64,000 nucleotides of DNA from Aliivibrio sp. Its GTDB lineage: Bacteria > Pseudomonadota > Gammaproteobacteria > Enterobacterales > Vibrionaceae. The position numbers and the translations under genes are program-made. Under the pieces are notes generated by a model, which was not told the DNA's origin, searched no databases, and saw only the letters and a program-made list of their open reading frames with translations. Shown here piece after piece: positions 27,395-37,548 of the stretch. How positions within the stretch are numbered: position 1 is the first letter of the stretch; each line of letters opens with the position of its first letter. The stretch lies in the NCBI GenBank assembly GCA_016764915.1, contig JAESQY010000128.1, forward strand, positions 32,092 to 96,091, read 5' to 3'.

Positions 27395-28510
27395 TTAAAA
27401 CATAAAGCTTAAGTTGGCGGCGGCGCCAATTTGGTTTTCACCCGCGTAGGAGCCTGCGAGATCAATATTAAACACACCAAACGGACTGATACCAATACCA
27501 GCAGTGATAGCGTCATCAAGTGTATCTTCCATGTCATGTTGATAACCGGCTCGTAGTTGTAGCCAATCAAAGGCATTACCCTCGATACCAACACGAACAA
27601 ACTGGGTATCATCATCCACATTCTTAAAGCGCTCTTGACTCATCAGTTCAAGATCAAGACCCACAGTGAAGGCCTGAACCGTATAAGCACCAGCGATGGT
27701 CAGCTGTGGACTCATCTCGTAGGTATCACTCCTACCTGCAACCGTAATGGTGTTGACATCTTGTTTGAGTATATTTTGTAATGACGCGCCGACTCTAAAG
27801 TTATCTTTAAGCCAGACTGCGCCAATATCAAGATTGGCTGCGCTGTCGGTTTTCTCATTTTCATCATAATCTGAGACATCAAAATCTTCGACCGTGACTC
27901 GTTCAATATAAGTACTAAACTGTTGGTATTTTGGGGTGATACCAAACGAAAATTTCTCCCCTGAAATTTCATACTGCTTAGCAAAAGCGACACCATATTC
28001 AGCGTAACCAAAGCCCAAAAGGTCAGCAAAAGATTGTGTATAGTCGGCTATGTTTACGTCGGTCACCACAACAACATCAACAAACCCCTTAGTATAAAAG
28101 TTAATTGATATTGTCTCATTGGGGATGGCAACAGCGATACCAGCGGCGGCTTTTACTGCCAGTGGTGCGTTTCCGTCTAGCTCTATTAACAGGCGGTCGA
28201 TATCAACTTGTGCGCTAAGGTCACCGCCTTCTAATCGTTTAATCTCATCTTGAAGATCATCCATTGTATCGATCGTGTTATCCACATCACTTGCATTAAT
28301 GGCAACGGCGGGAATAAGAATCGCCGCATTATCCGATTTTCTATATACGGCGACTAATGCTGGATTATAAAAAGGAGCCGCTAAGTAATCTGCAGTGGCG
28401 ACCCCGATATTTCCCATACCATTCGAACGACCATCGGCGGAAAATGTGGCGGAGTGAGCATAGGTGCTGGCAATCGTTAAACCGGCCACAACAATCAGTT
28501 TTTTATTCAT
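27395..28510 (-). CDS. TraF-like (PF13729-type) outer-membrane protein
   Basis: The 371-residue protein has a signal peptide (MNKKLIVVAGLTIASTYAHS-ATFS), then a segment ADGRSNGMGNIGVATADYLAAPFYNPALVA that resembles the TraF_2 and FadL-like barrel N-terminus, and a beta-rich remainder ending in SFMF with a terminal Phe. This is the architecture of an outer-membrane barrel. Despite the family name (conjugal transfer TraF-like), no conjugation genes are near. The ATG at 28510 is preferred because it starts the signal peptide. Function unknown. Confidence 0.75.
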   Translation of the reverse strand: MNKKLIVVAGLTIASTYAHSATFSADGRSNGMGNIGVATADYLAAPFYNPALVAVYRKSDNAAILIPAVAINASDVDNTIDTMDDLQDEIKRLEGGDLSAQVDIDRLLIELDGNAPLAVKAAAGIAVAIPNETISINFYTKGFVDVVVVTDVNIADYTQSFADLLGFGYAEYGVAFAKQYEISGEKFSFGITPKYQQFSTYIERVTVEDFDVSDYDENEKTDSAANLDIGAVWLKDNFRVGASLQNILKQDVNTITVAGRSDTYEMSPQLTIAGAYTVQAFTVGLDLELMSQERFKNVDDDTQFVRVGIEGNAFDWLQLRAGYQHDMEDTLDDAITAGIGISPFGVFNIDLAGSYAGENQIGAAANLSFMF

Positions 28511-28608
28511 TGATGATCCCTTAAATATTCGATGCGCATGAAAGTAGCGCGTCAAGTTCCATATTTAAGAATAGGACAATAAAATGGTTTTTCCAGCGAT
28601 GTAGCGCG

Positions 28609-31386
28609 TTAACCGAGCTCTACATCTTTTGCTCTGAGTTGAAAGCGGTCAATAGATCCAATCTCTTTACCAATGTGAAGCCTATCAAGCTCGTGATGAG
28701 CTTCACCTTGGCTGTGCATGATTAAGCGATTCGCCGTACGGGGTTTAAGGTCAGATACAATAAAGCGCAGCATTTCAGATCGGGATAAATTGCTGAGTTC
28801 GGAGATAACTTTTTCTCGCTGATCAAATTGATAGTCTTTATTACCAATGCTTACCCATAAACGTTGCCCACGGGTTCTGAGGTTAGTATCTACTTCGTTT
28901 ATCTGATCAATCAGTCCCATTTTACTGCTGTTCCAATGGTAGTCACTCAGTTCGAGCAGTACTAAAGAGAAGGCATTAATAAACTCATCAATCGCTTCTT
29001 GCAAATGCGCAGGAGAGGCCATCGGTGACTGTACGTACATAATGAGACCTGGGTGTTTATTTAATGGAAGATTGCCTGTCCCGACCATATAACCTAACTG
29101 CTGTTTGGTTCTTATCTCATGAAAAAAGGTGGCGGACATAAGGTGGTTAGCCAAAGTGTAGATAGCAATGTTGACGGGTTCAGTGCTGACGGATTGATAA
29201 TAAACCAATATCGCTGAATCAGCGTGTTGACAGAACAGCTCTTTTTGAAAAGTGCCAGACTCACCTAACATGATCAATGGACGCAATGACTCATCATACT
29301 TTTGGTCTTGAACGTGCAACGTGGTCTTAACCGTCTCTGCAAGCTTCAAAGCATCGTTAACCAACCAGTCGCCATAAACGAACATATCAATATGAACTTC
29401 GGCAAACATCGCTTTAACAAAGGGGGGAAGCTCTTCAACTTGAATGCCCTCTAACGCCTCAATAAGATCTGGGTATGGTGGGTTGTTAGGTTGCAAAATA
29501 CCAGTAAGTGCGTTGAAAAGCTGAGAAATAGGACGATCTTTGGCGGCATTATTCCAATTTCTGAGCAGTAAGGTTTTGATGACATCAAAGCGTTTTTGGC
29601 TAAATTTTCGTTCACTGAACTTGTTTAAGATCAGATCCAATAGTAGCGGTTGTTTTTGGCTAAAACCTGAAATGGCCAATGTTACGCCGCCTTGGTGAGC
29701 GTAAATGTTGTAATTCATTCCGGCGACTTCGGCTTGATAGGTCTCTTGGCTGAGTGAATCCATTAACATCTCAACACAGAGACGCGTTTTTACAATTTTA
29801 CGAGCCGTTGACACCGCGTGAGGGCTATCAATGGCAATGTAGATAACCCCTTTAGGGATTCGAAATTCGTGCTCTTGTTTATGCCAAAGCCTGAAACCAG
29901 GTAATTCTTGTACTATTTTCGGATTGCCATCATTGCCCTCGAGTTCATGGGGTTCCAATTGATGACAGATGTATGGATTTTTTTCAGGCATCGATAAACG
30001 AGCATTATTACCTGGGTTTTGCCAAAGTGTTAGCTGCTCTGCTGTGAATGGTGTCATTGAGTATGGCGTATCATACCAATCGTCTGTTTGGTTATACTCT
30101 TGCCCTTGAGCAACGAGGGTGATGCGCGCATTTTGTACCGTGAAATAGTTGATTATCTCTTTAATGTCTTGCTCACGATATTCATTCATCATGTAGTCAG
30201 CATAAATCGTATCATTTTCAGAAAATCGCTGCATGTTCATGACTAGATGGCTAACGATGTCGATCGGTTTTGTTTTTTCTTGGAAACGAAAAGCAGACTC
30301 TAAAACGGCTTTTTTCTCATTGTAGCGCCACAAATCTAATCCGGATGTGGTGATCAGGTCAATAAACTGAAAAGTGATGGTGATGATTTTTTCTTTGTAT
30401 TTTAACCCGCGCTCAGTGAGCCCAAATCCAATGGTAAACTCGCGATAGTTACTGCCTCGGACACCACCTCCAGCGGAAAGGGCGGTAATATAGCCTAAGT
30501 TTTTTAAATAACCCAATAGACTACCCGGCCCTTCGTAACCAATTAAGTGAGCAATGTATGAAAGGGGCTTGGTTTGATAAAAATTATCAATATTTGGCAG
30601 TGAAAAAGAGAGCGTCAGTTTTCGCATCTCTTTAAGCGGCTCTATGGTTATCCATTGAGATTTTTGCGCTTCCGTCAGCAGGGGAACATCAATGCTTTTT
30701 CCTACTAAATTTTTATTGGTAATGGATGAGAAATGGTGCTCGGCGAGTTGGTTCAGTTGGTCTAAATCTTGAGGCCCTAATATAACCGCTGTCATCAGAT
30801 CTGCAGAGTAGTGATTTTGATGAAAGGCAATGATCTCATCTCGAGTATTCGACCCGTCTCTGTCTGCAAGGGTATCAGTGCTGCCGACAGAAAACTTTGA
30901 GAAAGGGTGTTGAGGATTGGTCGTCTGTTTTTGTACTTGATATAAGCGGCGAGAATCCTCTTTTAACTTCAGTTTGTATTCTGAATCGACAGCTTGTCGC
31001 TCTTTGTCGAGTGCATCGGCATTAAAAAGTGGGGCGTAAAAGAATTGGCCAAAGCGCTCGAGCCCCTCATCAAACAAGTCAGGATTGATGTCAAAGAAAA
31101 AAGTGGTGTGCTCTGTGCCTGTCCATGCGTTGTTGTTGCCGCCATGTTGATTGATGAAAGATTGAAACTCACCCACTTTAGGGAATTTTTCAGTGCCTAA
31201 AAACAGCATGTGTTCTAAGAAATGAGCCATGCCTTCTCGGTCAGCGGGATCATCAAAATGACCGACGTTAACGGAAAGAGCCGCAGCAGAGCGAGAGGCC
31301 TGGTCATCATTGATCAGTAGTACTCTTAATCCATTGCTAAGAACGACGTAGCGGTATTTTTTATTATCATTAGGGCTAACGTGCAC
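28609..31386 (-). CDS. Insulinase-family (M16) zinc protease, pitrilysin-like
   Basis: This 925-residue protein is an M16A protease resembling pitrilysin and insulin-degrading enzyme. The inverted zinc motif HFLEH is at residues 55-59, and the downstream Glu region ERQAVDSEYKLKLKEDSRR lies at about 130-148. The four M16 domains are expected from length. Unlike E. coli pitrilysin there is no N-terminal signal peptide, so it is probably cytoplasmic. It is divergent from sixA across a 129-base gap. The symbol ptrA might be used, but orthology to periplasmic pitrilysin is not clear. Confidence 0.9.
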   Translation of the reverse strand: MHVSPNDNKKYRYVVLSNGLRVLLINDDQASRSAAALSVNVGHFDDPADREGMAHFLEHMLFLGTEKFPKVGEFQSFINQHGGNNNAWTGTEHTTFFFDINPDLFDEGLERFGQFFYAPLFNADALDKERQAVDSEYKLKLKEDSRRLYQVQKQTTNPQHPFSKFSVGSTDTLADRDGSNTRDEIIAFHQNHYSADLMTAVILGPQDLDQLNQLAEHHFSSITNKNLVGKSIDVPLLTEAQKSQWITIEPLKEMRKLTLSFSLPNIDNFYQTKPLSYIAHLIGYEGPGSLLGYLKNLGYITALSAGGGVRGSNYREFTIGFGLTERGLKYKEKIITITFQFIDLITTSGLDLWRYNEKKAVLESAFRFQEKTKPIDIVSHLVMNMQRFSENDTIYADYMMNEYREQDIKEIINYFTVQNARITLVAQGQEYNQTDDWYDTPYSMTPFTAEQLTLWQNPGNNARLSMPEKNPYICHQLEPHELEGNDGNPKIVQELPGFRLWHKQEHEFRIPKGVIYIAIDSPHAVSTARKIVKTRLCVEMLMDSLSQETYQAEVAGMNYNIYAHQGGVTLAISGFSQKQPLLLDLILNKFSERKFSQKRFDVIKTLLLRNWNNAAKDRPISQLFNALTGILQPNNPPYPDLIEALEGIQVEELPPFVKAMFAEVHIDMFVYGDWLVNDALKLAETVKTTLHVQDQKYDESLRPLIMLGESGTFQKELFCQHADSAILVYYQSVSTEPVNIAIYTLANHLMSATFFHEIRTKQQLGYMVGTGNLPLNKHPGLIMYVQSPMASPAHLQEAIDEFINAFSLVLLELSDYHWNSSKMGLIDQINEVDTNLRTRGQRLWVSIGNKDYQFDQREKVISELSNLSRSEMLRFIVSDLKPRTANRLIMHSQGEAHHELDRLHIGKEIGSIDRFQLRAKDVELG

Positions 31387-31515
31387 TTTGGCGCTCCATT
31401 GTGGAAGATTATTCTGTAATTATGGCGTTGATGTAACAGAGTAGCAAACATAAGCGTTACGATTTTAAAAAAAATTGCTACCATCGTGACTTATGTACAA
31501 ATTGCGGATGTGTTT

Positions 31516-31995
31516 ATGCAAGTGTTGATTATGCGTCATGGTGAAGCGGGCAATATTGCTCCAAGTGATGCGGAACGAGAACTGACTCCGAAAGGTGAGT
31601 TGCAATCTCTGAATATGGCCAAATGGTTATCTAATCAGCTTGAGAGTAAAATTGACTATGTATTAGTAAGCCCTTACATCAGAGCTCAACAAACATGGGA
31701 TGTAGTAAAGCACGAACTGGACTTTGACCATCAGAACGTTGAAGTGTGTAAGGACATTACGCCCTACGGCCAATCTGAGTTGGTCATTGAATACATCAAT
31801 GCATTAGCTGCCATGAAGTCTCTACAGACGATTTTGGTGATCTCTCACCTTCCTCTTGTCGGGTATATGACTGCGGATTGGGTCGCTGGTTTATCTCCAC
31901 CGATGTTTACTACTTCTTCAATTGCGGCTGTTAATGTGAATCTTGAAACCGCGGTTGGTGAGTTTTGTTGGATGCAATCACCCAACAAACTGTAG
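31516..31995 (+). CDS. sixA: Phosphohistidine phosphatase SixA
   Basis: SixA removes phosphate from phosphohistidine, for example in the nitrogen phosphotransferase system. The 159-residue protein (ATG at 31516; a TTG-type longer start is unnecessary) begins MQVLIMRHGEAG with His8, and has the second histidine-phosphatase His in VISHLPLVG. Length and motifs match the family. It converges on smrB, 14 bases apart. Confidence 0.93.
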   Translation: MQVLIMRHGEAGNIAPSDAERELTPKGELQSLNMAKWLSNQLESKIDYVLVSPYIRAQQTWDVVKHELDFDHQNVEVCKDITPYGQSELVIEYINALAAMKSLQTILVISHLPLVGYMTADWVAGLSPPMFTTSSIAAVNVNLETAVGEFCWMQSPNKL

Positions 31996-32009
31996 TATGG
32001 AAATATCGA

Positions 32010-32540
32010 CTATTTATCTGGTATTTGCAGCAGGACCAAAATAGCGCCTGCACCACCAAACTCAAGAGGAGCTTGGTGAAAAGCCATTACGTCTGGGTGC
32101 TGAGCTAACCAAAGGGGCACTTTCTGTTTTAAGATGTGCTTACCAATACCGTGCATCACAGAGGCACAAGCTACATTCTCTTTTATACAGTAAGCAATCA
32201 AAGCACCAAGCTCTCTTTTCGCTTCTTGTTGCTTCATTCCGTGCATATCTAGATAGACATCTGGAATGTAAACCCCTCTTCTTAAACGCTTTACTTCATA
32301 TTTTGACACGTCATCACGCGAGTAACGAGTCGGTCCATCTTCATTGAGCAGTGGAACGAACTCATCCGAGAAGAAAAACTCTTGGTCTTTGGCTTCGCGG
32401 TCTTTTTTTGTCTCTTCTTGCCTGCTAAACCGCTTACGAGGTCGCTGGATTATGGTATCCTGTTGCAACTTTTTAATGCCCTTTACTGTATCGCGAAATA
32501 GCAGAAGATCGTCGCTCTCAATGTGCTCTTTTTTGCTCAT
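32010..32540 (-). CDS. smrB: Ribosome rescue endonuclease SmrB
   Basis: SmrB cleaves mRNA at collided ribosomes. The 176-residue protein has a charged N-terminal helix region and a C-terminal Smr domain with the DMHG motif (usually DLHG) in YLDMHGMKQQEA and the HGIGKHIL loop. Divergent from prmB with a 52-base gap, as in E. coli where smrB and prmB are also divergent neighbours. Confidence 0.94.
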   Translation of the reverse strand: MSKKEHIESDDLLLFRDTVKGIKKLQQDTIIQRPRKRFSRQEETKKDREAKDQEFFFSDEFVPLLNEDGPTRYSRDDVSKYEVKRLRRGVYIPDVYLDMHGMKQQEAKRELGALIAYCIKENVACASVMHGIGKHILKQKVPLWLAQHPDVMAFHQAPLEFGGAGAILVLLQIPDK

Positions 32541-32592
32541 AATTCGTTTCCAACTTTATCTTGCAGTATTGTAGCGCGAATCGGAGTCAATT

Positions 32593-33525
32593 TTGGATAA
32601 GATTTTCATAGATGAGGTTGTGGCTGAGCTTCGTACCTTACAAGATATGTTACGTTGGACAGTCAGCCGTTTTAATGCCGCGGGGCTTTTTTATGGTCAC
32701 GGTTCTGATAACGCATGGGATGAAGCGGTACAATTGGTATTACCAACAATCTATTTACCGATTGATATTCCTGCGCATGTACGAGAGTCAAGGCTAACTA
32801 CCAGTGAGCGTCAACGCATTGTCGAGCGAGTGATTCGTCGTGTTAATGACCGTACACCAACCTCTTACTTAACCAATAAAGCGTGGTTTTGTGGGTTAGA
32901 GTTTTTTGTCGATGAACGAGTGTTGATTCCACGTTCACCGATTGGTGAGTTGATAGAAGCACAGTTCCAGCCTTGGTTAATCGAACAGCCAACCCGCATT
33001 ATGGATCTCTGTACGGGCAGTGGTTGTATTGCCATCGCTTGTGCGTATGCTTTCCCTGATGCTGAAGTAGATGCCATTGATATCTCTGCGGATGCATTAG
33101 AAGTGGCTGAGCAGAATATTCAAGAGCACGGTTTGGATCAACAAGTATTCCCAATTCGTTCTGATCTGTTCCGTGATCTGCCGAAAGACAAATACAACAT
33201 GATCGTCTCGAATCCTCCTTATGTGGATCAAGAAGACATGGGAAGTCTGCCGGAAGAGTTTCAGCATGAGCCTGAGTTGGGTTTAGCTGCAGGTACTGAT
33301 GGCTTGAAATTGGTACGTCGAATTCTCTCAAATGCGCCTGACTATCTTACTGATGATGGTATTTTGATCTGTGAAGTGGGCAACTCCATGGTTCATATGA
33401 TGGAGCAGTATCCAAATATTCCATTTACCTGGATAGAGTTTGAAAATGGTGGGCATGGTGTCTTTATGTTGACCAGAGAACAGTTAATAGAGTGCAAAGA
33501 GGAATTTTCTCTTTATATTGATTAA
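32593..33525 (+). CDS. prmB: Ribosomal protein uL3 glutamine methyltransferase PrmB
   Basis: PrmB methylates a glutamine of ribosomal protein L3. The 310-residue protein starts with TTG ([20 protein letters not shown]) and has the SAM-binding motif [15 protein letters not shown] and the catalytic NPPY in [13 protein letters not shown], characteristic of glutamine N5-methyltransferases. The N-terminal helical domain matches PrmB rather than PrmC. A terminator follows. Confidence 0.95.
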   Translation: MDKIFIDEVVAELRTLQDMLRWTVSRFNAAGLFYGHGSDNAWDEAVQLVLPTIYLPIDIPAHVRESRLTTSERQRIVERVIRRVNDRTPTSYLTNKAWFCGLEFFVDERVLIPRSPIGELIEAQFQPWLIEQPTRIMDLCTGSGCIAIACAYAFPDAEVDAIDISADALEVAEQNIQEHGLDQQVFPIRSDLFRDLPKDKYNMIVSNPPYVDQEDMGSLPEEFQHEPELGLAAGTDGLKLVRRILSNAPDYLTDDGILICEVGNSMVHMMEQYPNIPFTWIEFENGGHGVFMLTREQLIECKEEFSLYID

Positions 33526-33548
33526 GCCATTTTCGTTTAAAAATGATT

Positions 33549-33576
33549 AACCCGATCTTGGAATCGGGTTTTTTTT
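33549..33576 (+). terminator. Terminator after prmB
   Basis: An 8-bp stem (33549-33556 with 33563-33570) with a 6-base loop is followed by eight T, ending prmB before aroC. Confidence 0.88.
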
Positions 33577-33684
33577 GGATCCATTTTGTTAAATCAGTTA
33601 GGTAATCTCTTTACACTTTGCAGAGATAAGGCGATTATTAAATGATAGAGCAAAGACATTCATTGAGTATCTACAGGGGAAGTA

Positions 33685-34770
33685 ATGGCGGGTAATACAA
33701 TTGGACAACATTTTCGAGTGACGACTTTTGGCGAAAGTCATGGAATTGCTCTGGGCTGTATTGTTGATGGCTGTCCTCCGGGCCTAGAGTTATCTGAAGC
33801 GGATCTGCAAACCGATCTAGACCGCCGTAAACCTGGCACCTCGAAATACACTACACCTCGTCGTGAAGACGATAAAGTGAAAATTCTTTCCGGAGTGTTT
33901 GAAGGAAAAACGACAGGCACATCCATTGGTATGCTGATTGAAAATAGCGACCAGCGTTCAAAAGATTACTCAGATATCAAAGATAAGTTTAGACCAGGTC
34001 ATGCTGATTACACTTATCATCAAAAATATGGACAGCGTGATTACCGTGGTGGTGGCCGCGCATCTGCTCGCGAAACAGCGATGCGTGTTGCTGCTGGCGG
34101 TGTCGCTAAGAAATATCTTGCACAAGAGTTCGGTATTACCGTCCGTGGTTACTTAAGTCAAATGGGCGATGTATCGATCGATACCGTTGATTGGGATGAA
34201 GTCGAGAACAACCCATTCTTCTGTCCAGACGCCTCTAAAATTGCAGACCTTGACCAGCTTATTCGTAAACTAAAAAAAGAGGGGAACTCAATCGGCGCCA
34301 AAATCACTGTCGTGGCTCAGGGTGTACCTGTTGGATTAGGTGAGCCTGTATTTGATCGGCTAGATGCAGATATTGCCCACTCTTTAATGGGCATTAATGC
34401 CGTTAAAGGGGTTGAGATTGGTGATGGATTTGCCGTGGTTAAGCAACGTGGCAGTGAGCATCGTGACCCTCTTACACCTGAAGGTTTTAGCAGTAATCAC
34501 GCTGGTGGTGTATTAGGGGGTATTTCGTCGGGTCAAGATGTGATTGCGCATATAGCACTTAAACCCACTTCCAGTATTACGGTACCGGGTGAAACGATTA
34601 ATAAAGCGGGCGAAAAAACGGAATTGATCACTAAAGGTCGTCATGATCCTTGTGTAGGGATTCGAGCAGTGCCTATTGCTGAAGCGATGTTGGCGATCAC
34701 TTTGATGGACCATCTGTTGCGACATCGTGGACAGAACTTTAATGTGACCACTGAAACCCCGAAAATTTAA
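33685..34770 (+). CDS. aroC: Chorismate synthase AroC
   Basis: AroC makes chorismate from EPSP using reduced FMN. The 361-residue protein shows [33 protein letters not shown] at its start (GESHG signature), the second signature [30 protein letters not shown] and the third near [18 protein letters not shown] good GGGGAAG ribosome-binding site precedes the ATG. A terminator follows immediately. Confidence 0.97.
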   Translation: MAGNTIGQHFRVTTFGESHGIALGCIVDGCPPGLELSEADLQTDLDRRKPGTSKYTTPRREDDKVKILSGVFEGKTTGTSIGMLIENSDQRSKDYSDIKDKFRPGHADYTYHQKYGQRDYRGGGRASARETAMRVAAGGVAKKYLAQEFGITVRGYLSQMGDVSIDTVDWDEVENNPFFCPDASKIADLDQLIRKLKKEGNSIGAKITVVAQGVPVGLGEPVFDRLDADIAHSLMGINAVKGVEIGDGFAVVKQRGSEHRDPLTPEGFSSNHAGGVLGGISSGQDVIAHIALKPTSSITVPGETINKAGEKTELITKGRHDPCVGIRAVPIAEAMLAITLMDHLLRHRGQNFNVTTETPKI

Positions 34771-34772
34771 TG

Positions 34773-34800
34773 AAAATGGCGCATTATGCGCCATTTTTTT
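34773..34800. terminator. Terminator after aroC
   Basis: An 11-bp stem (34773-34783 with 34787-34797) with a 3-base loop and a T run. Confidence 0.9.
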
Positions 34801-34853
34801 GCATGGATGTGTACAATACCCCTACATAAATGACCGCCATAAAAGAACTGTCT

Positions 34854-35384
34854 ATGTCTCACCAATACCAAGATATGATCGTTGTATTTAATCGCACCTT
34901 CTTTGCCGAATTTAACACCAAATTAGAGCTGGGAGGCGATGAACCTATCTACCTTCCCGCCAATGCAGAGTGTGCTTATCATCGTATTATTTTTGCACGA
35001 GGCTTCTACGCATCGACACTGCATGAAATTGCTCATTGGTGTGTTGCCGGATCTGAGCGTCGGTTGATTGAAGATTTTGGTTATTGGTATGAACCTGACG
35101 GGCGCAGTGTTCAAGTGCAGGCGGAATTTGAGAAAGTAGAAATACGGCCTCAAGCCTATGAGTGGATTTTGTCCAAAAGCGCTGGTTTTCATTTTACAGT
35201 GAGCTGCGACAATATTAACGGCGACTTTGAACCTAATCGCCTTGATTTTATGGCCAAGGTGCAGGAAGAGGTGACCACTATCTTAAATCAAGGCTTGCCC
35301 AAAAGAGTAGAGATGTTGTCAGATGCATTACGATCTTTTTACAACACCCCACCTTTGAACAGCAGTCAGTTTGTGGTGATTTGA
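34854..35384 (+). CDS. epmC: Elongation factor P hydroxylase EpmC
   Basis: EpmC (YfcM) hydroxylates the modified lysine of elongation factor P. The 176-residue protein (ATG at 34854, MSHQYQDMIVVFNRTFF) has the metal-binding HEIAHWCVAG motif and matches the family over its length. In E. coli epmC is followed directly by yfcL, mnmC and fabB. Here yfcL is 11.3 kb away, and a sialic acid gene block starts one base after epmC on the opposite strand. Confidence 0.93.
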   Translation: MSHQYQDMIVVFNRTFFAEFNTKLELGGDEPIYLPANAECAYHRIIFARGFYASTLHEIAHWCVAGSERRLIEDFGYWYEPDGRSVQVQAEFEKVEIRPQAYEWILSKSAGFHFTVSCDNINGDFEPNRLDFMAKVQEEVTTILNQGLPKRVEMLSDALRSFYNTPPLNSSQFVVI

Positions 35385-36530
35385 TTAAATACGCTGTATA
35401 CCCATTTGATACACTGAGTGAATATCATTGTTGGCATTAAGCAGAGTGATATTCGCCTTATATCCAGTTTTAAGCATGCCATATTCATCTTCTATACCGA
35501 GTGCTTTTGCTGGGTATAAATTGGCCATTCGTAACGCTTCTTCTCTCGAAAGGCCCACATGTTCAATGAGGTTTTTAATACTCGCGATGGTCGTGATTGC
35601 GGCTCCAGCAATAGTGCCGTCGGAAAAGTGGCACTTACCCTCAGTCACATAAGCTGGGATCCCCGCCATATCAAACTCGGTAATATCCGTTCCCGCAGGG
35701 GTCACTGCGTCAGTCACTAAAAACAGGTTATCTTTAAGAATATCGTGGGCGATTCGTACTGAAGCGTATGAAACGTGAATGCCATCCACGATAATGCCTG
35801 CCGTAGGCTTGTGATCAAAAACGTAACCGACCACACCTGGCTCTCGTGAACCTAAAGGGGACATGGCGTTATACAGATGAGTGGTCATATTAAGACCATT
35901 TTTTTGTTGCAACTGCTCATAGGTAGCGTTGCTATGACCGATAGAGACAATGATCTCCGCATCAGTTAAGCAATCAATCACCGCTTGTTGATTGTTTTCA
36001 GGCGCGAGGGTAACCACTGAGATACTGTTCGCGTTGGCCGCTAAAAACTGGGCGGTTTCTAAATCTAACTCGCGAATAAATGCCGCTTGGTGAGCACCTT
36101 TTTTCTGTTTGTTGATAAATGGACCTTCAAGGTGCAGTCCAAGAACCCCCATTTTCTCTTTGTCGTTCAGGTTACTGACTAATTCAACCGCTTGATTCAT
36201 GCTTTGTTGCTGGCTGGTAATTAAGGTTGGTAAAAATTGGGTGGTGCCATATTTTAGGTTGGTACTGTTCATGGTAACCAGCGTACTTTCACTAATATCG
36301 GTATTAAAAAGTACGCCACCACAGCCATTGAGTTGAATATCAATAAAGCCAGAAGTTGCCAATAATCCTGTGAGATCAATCTGTTTCTCTGGCAGGGTAA
36401 GGGCGGAATCAAAAGGGGACACATCAATAATAGTATCACCTTTTACTGATATAACTTGGTTATGCAGAGTGGTTTCGCCATCAAAAACGCTGGCATGAAT
36501 GAGCGCAAAATCTGCGAGTCTATTGTTCAT
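35385..36530 (-). CDS. nagA: N-acetylglucosamine-6-phosphate deacetylase NagA
   Basis: NagA deacetylates GlcNAc-6-phosphate, the product of NanE, so it links sialic acid to amino sugar catabolism. The 381-residue protein has the amidohydrolase segments GFIDIQLNGCGG, HLEGPFINKQKKGAH, HLYNAMSPLGSREPG and the catalytic Asp in VTDAVTPAGT. It sits 40 bases downstream of an RpiR regulator gene in the same direction and probably forms an operon with it. The next enzyme, NagB, is not in this window. Confidence 0.94.
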   Translation of the reverse strand: MNNRLADFALIHASVFDGETTLHNQVISVKGDTIIDVSPFDSALTLPEKQIDLTGLLATSGFIDIQLNGCGGVLFNTDISESTLVTMNSTNLKYGTTQFLPTLITSQQQSMNQAVELVSNLNDKEKMGVLGLHLEGPFINKQKKGAHQAAFIRELDLETAQFLAANANSISVVTLAPENNQQAVIDCLTDAEIIVSIGHSNATYEQLQQKNGLNMTTHLYNAMSPLGSREPGVVGYVFDHKPTAGIIVDGIHVSYASVRIAHDILKDNLFLVTDAVTPAGTDITEFDMAGIPAYVTEGKCHFSDGTIAGAAITTIASIKNLIEHVGLSREEALRMANLYPAKALGIEDEYGMLKTGYKANITLLNANNDIHSVYQMGIQRI

Positions 36531-36570
36531 TTTAATCTCTATAACTGCGAATTAACAAATGCGGCTTGCA

Positions 36571-37404
36571 CTAAATAAGTAGTGGAACGGTAACTTCGGC
36601 GGTCTCTTCAATGGATTTACTGTACTCTGGATACTCATCGGTTAAGGTGTTCATAATGATATCAACCAGTAACATGGCACCCACTTTTGAAGCAAATGAA
36701 CCACCCGTCAATGGCCCTTCTGGGCGAGCCGCCACCAAAATTTCACTGGAAATAGTAGCCAGTGGACTGTGGGTTATATTAGTAAGAGAGATCACCGGAG
36801 TGCCACATTTGATGGCTTGCAAGGCTGCGTGAATGACCTCTTTGGTCGATCCTGAGCTTGAGATAGTAAACCATAAATGATCTTTTTCACTGCGAATAGC
36901 ACTCATAGCGGCAAGGTGAGTATCTTCATACATGGTCGTTTGCTTGCCAATGCGGAGGAGTCTAAAAGAGAGATAACGACCAATAATGTTCGAAGCACCC
37001 ACACCCACACAATTGATGATTTTGGCATTGTGAACCAAAGCACAGACTCGAGAGAGCGCTTTTCTATCAATGAGCTTGGCCGTGTCTTGCAAAGCGCCAA
37101 TCGCATGAAGTGCAGAAGTATCACATAAATCACCATCTGATTTTGGTGTCTCTTTGTGCGCAATCTGACTTAAATCAACCGCGAGAGACATTCTAAAGTC
37201 AGAGTAACCTTTATAACCCAGGTCACGACACAGGCGAACCACACTCGCCTCACTGGTTTTAGTGTTTCGGGCTAAATCGGTAATGGTTTGAAACTGCACA
37301 GCGTGTGAGTTTTCAAGAATGTAATTAGCGACAGTTTTAAGTTTTGGACTCAGTGGCTCAATATTAGAGCGTAATCTTGCGAGCAAGTTTTTAGGAGAAT
37401 TCAC
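36571..37404 (-). CDS. RpiR/MurR-family transcriptional regulator (first copy)
   Basis: The 277-residue protein has an N-terminal helix-turn-helix (about residues 1-77; TITDLARNTKTSEASVVRLCRDLGYKGYSDFRM) and a C-terminal SIS sugar-phosphate-binding domain (about 125-250; FTISSSGSTKEVIHAALQA). It starts with GTG, with GAGG upstream. It lies upstream of nagA in the same direction, so it may respond to an amino sugar phosphate. It is only distantly similar to the second RpiR copy at 45833. No copy of the palindrome found at the other nan promoters is visible in front of it. Confidence 0.88.
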   Translation of the reverse strand: MNSPKNLLARLRSNIEPLSPKLKTVANYILENSHAVQFQTITDLARNTKTSEASVVRLCRDLGYKGYSDFRMSLAVDLSQIAHKETPKSDGDLCDTSALHAIGALQDTAKLIDRKALSRVCALVHNAKIINCVGVGASNIIGRYLSFRLLRIGKQTTMYEDTHLAAMSAIRSEKDHLWFTISSSGSTKEVIHAALQAIKCGTPVISLTNITHSPLATISSEILVAARPEGPLTGGSFASKVGAMLLVDIIMNTLTDEYPEYSKSIEETAEVTVPLLI

Positions 37405-37513
37405 TGTTGCCTCATTATAGTAGAGATTAAATCACCGCATCTTTGCGTTTCAACATAACATCAAAGCGGTGGAACAAATACTGCTTCATTTAAATACAAA
37501 TACTTATTTGATT

Positions 37514-37546
37514 AAAGGCGCTTGGTTTTAACCTAAGCGCCTTTTG
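37514..37546. terminator. Inverted repeat between siaM and the first rpiR gene
   Basis: A 10-bp perfect stem (37514-37523 with 37535-37544) extended by GG/CC inside the loop lies 3 bases after the siaM stop. It has a T-rich side in both directions (stronger on the plus strand) and probably ends the siaPQM transcript. Confidence 0.7.
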
Positions 37547-37548
37547 TT

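Noticed and set aside
27395..28510. Conjugative transfer element suggested by the TraF-like gene
   Set aside because: No other transfer gene, relaxase or plasmid maintenance gene is present; the family also includes chromosomal outer-membrane proteins.
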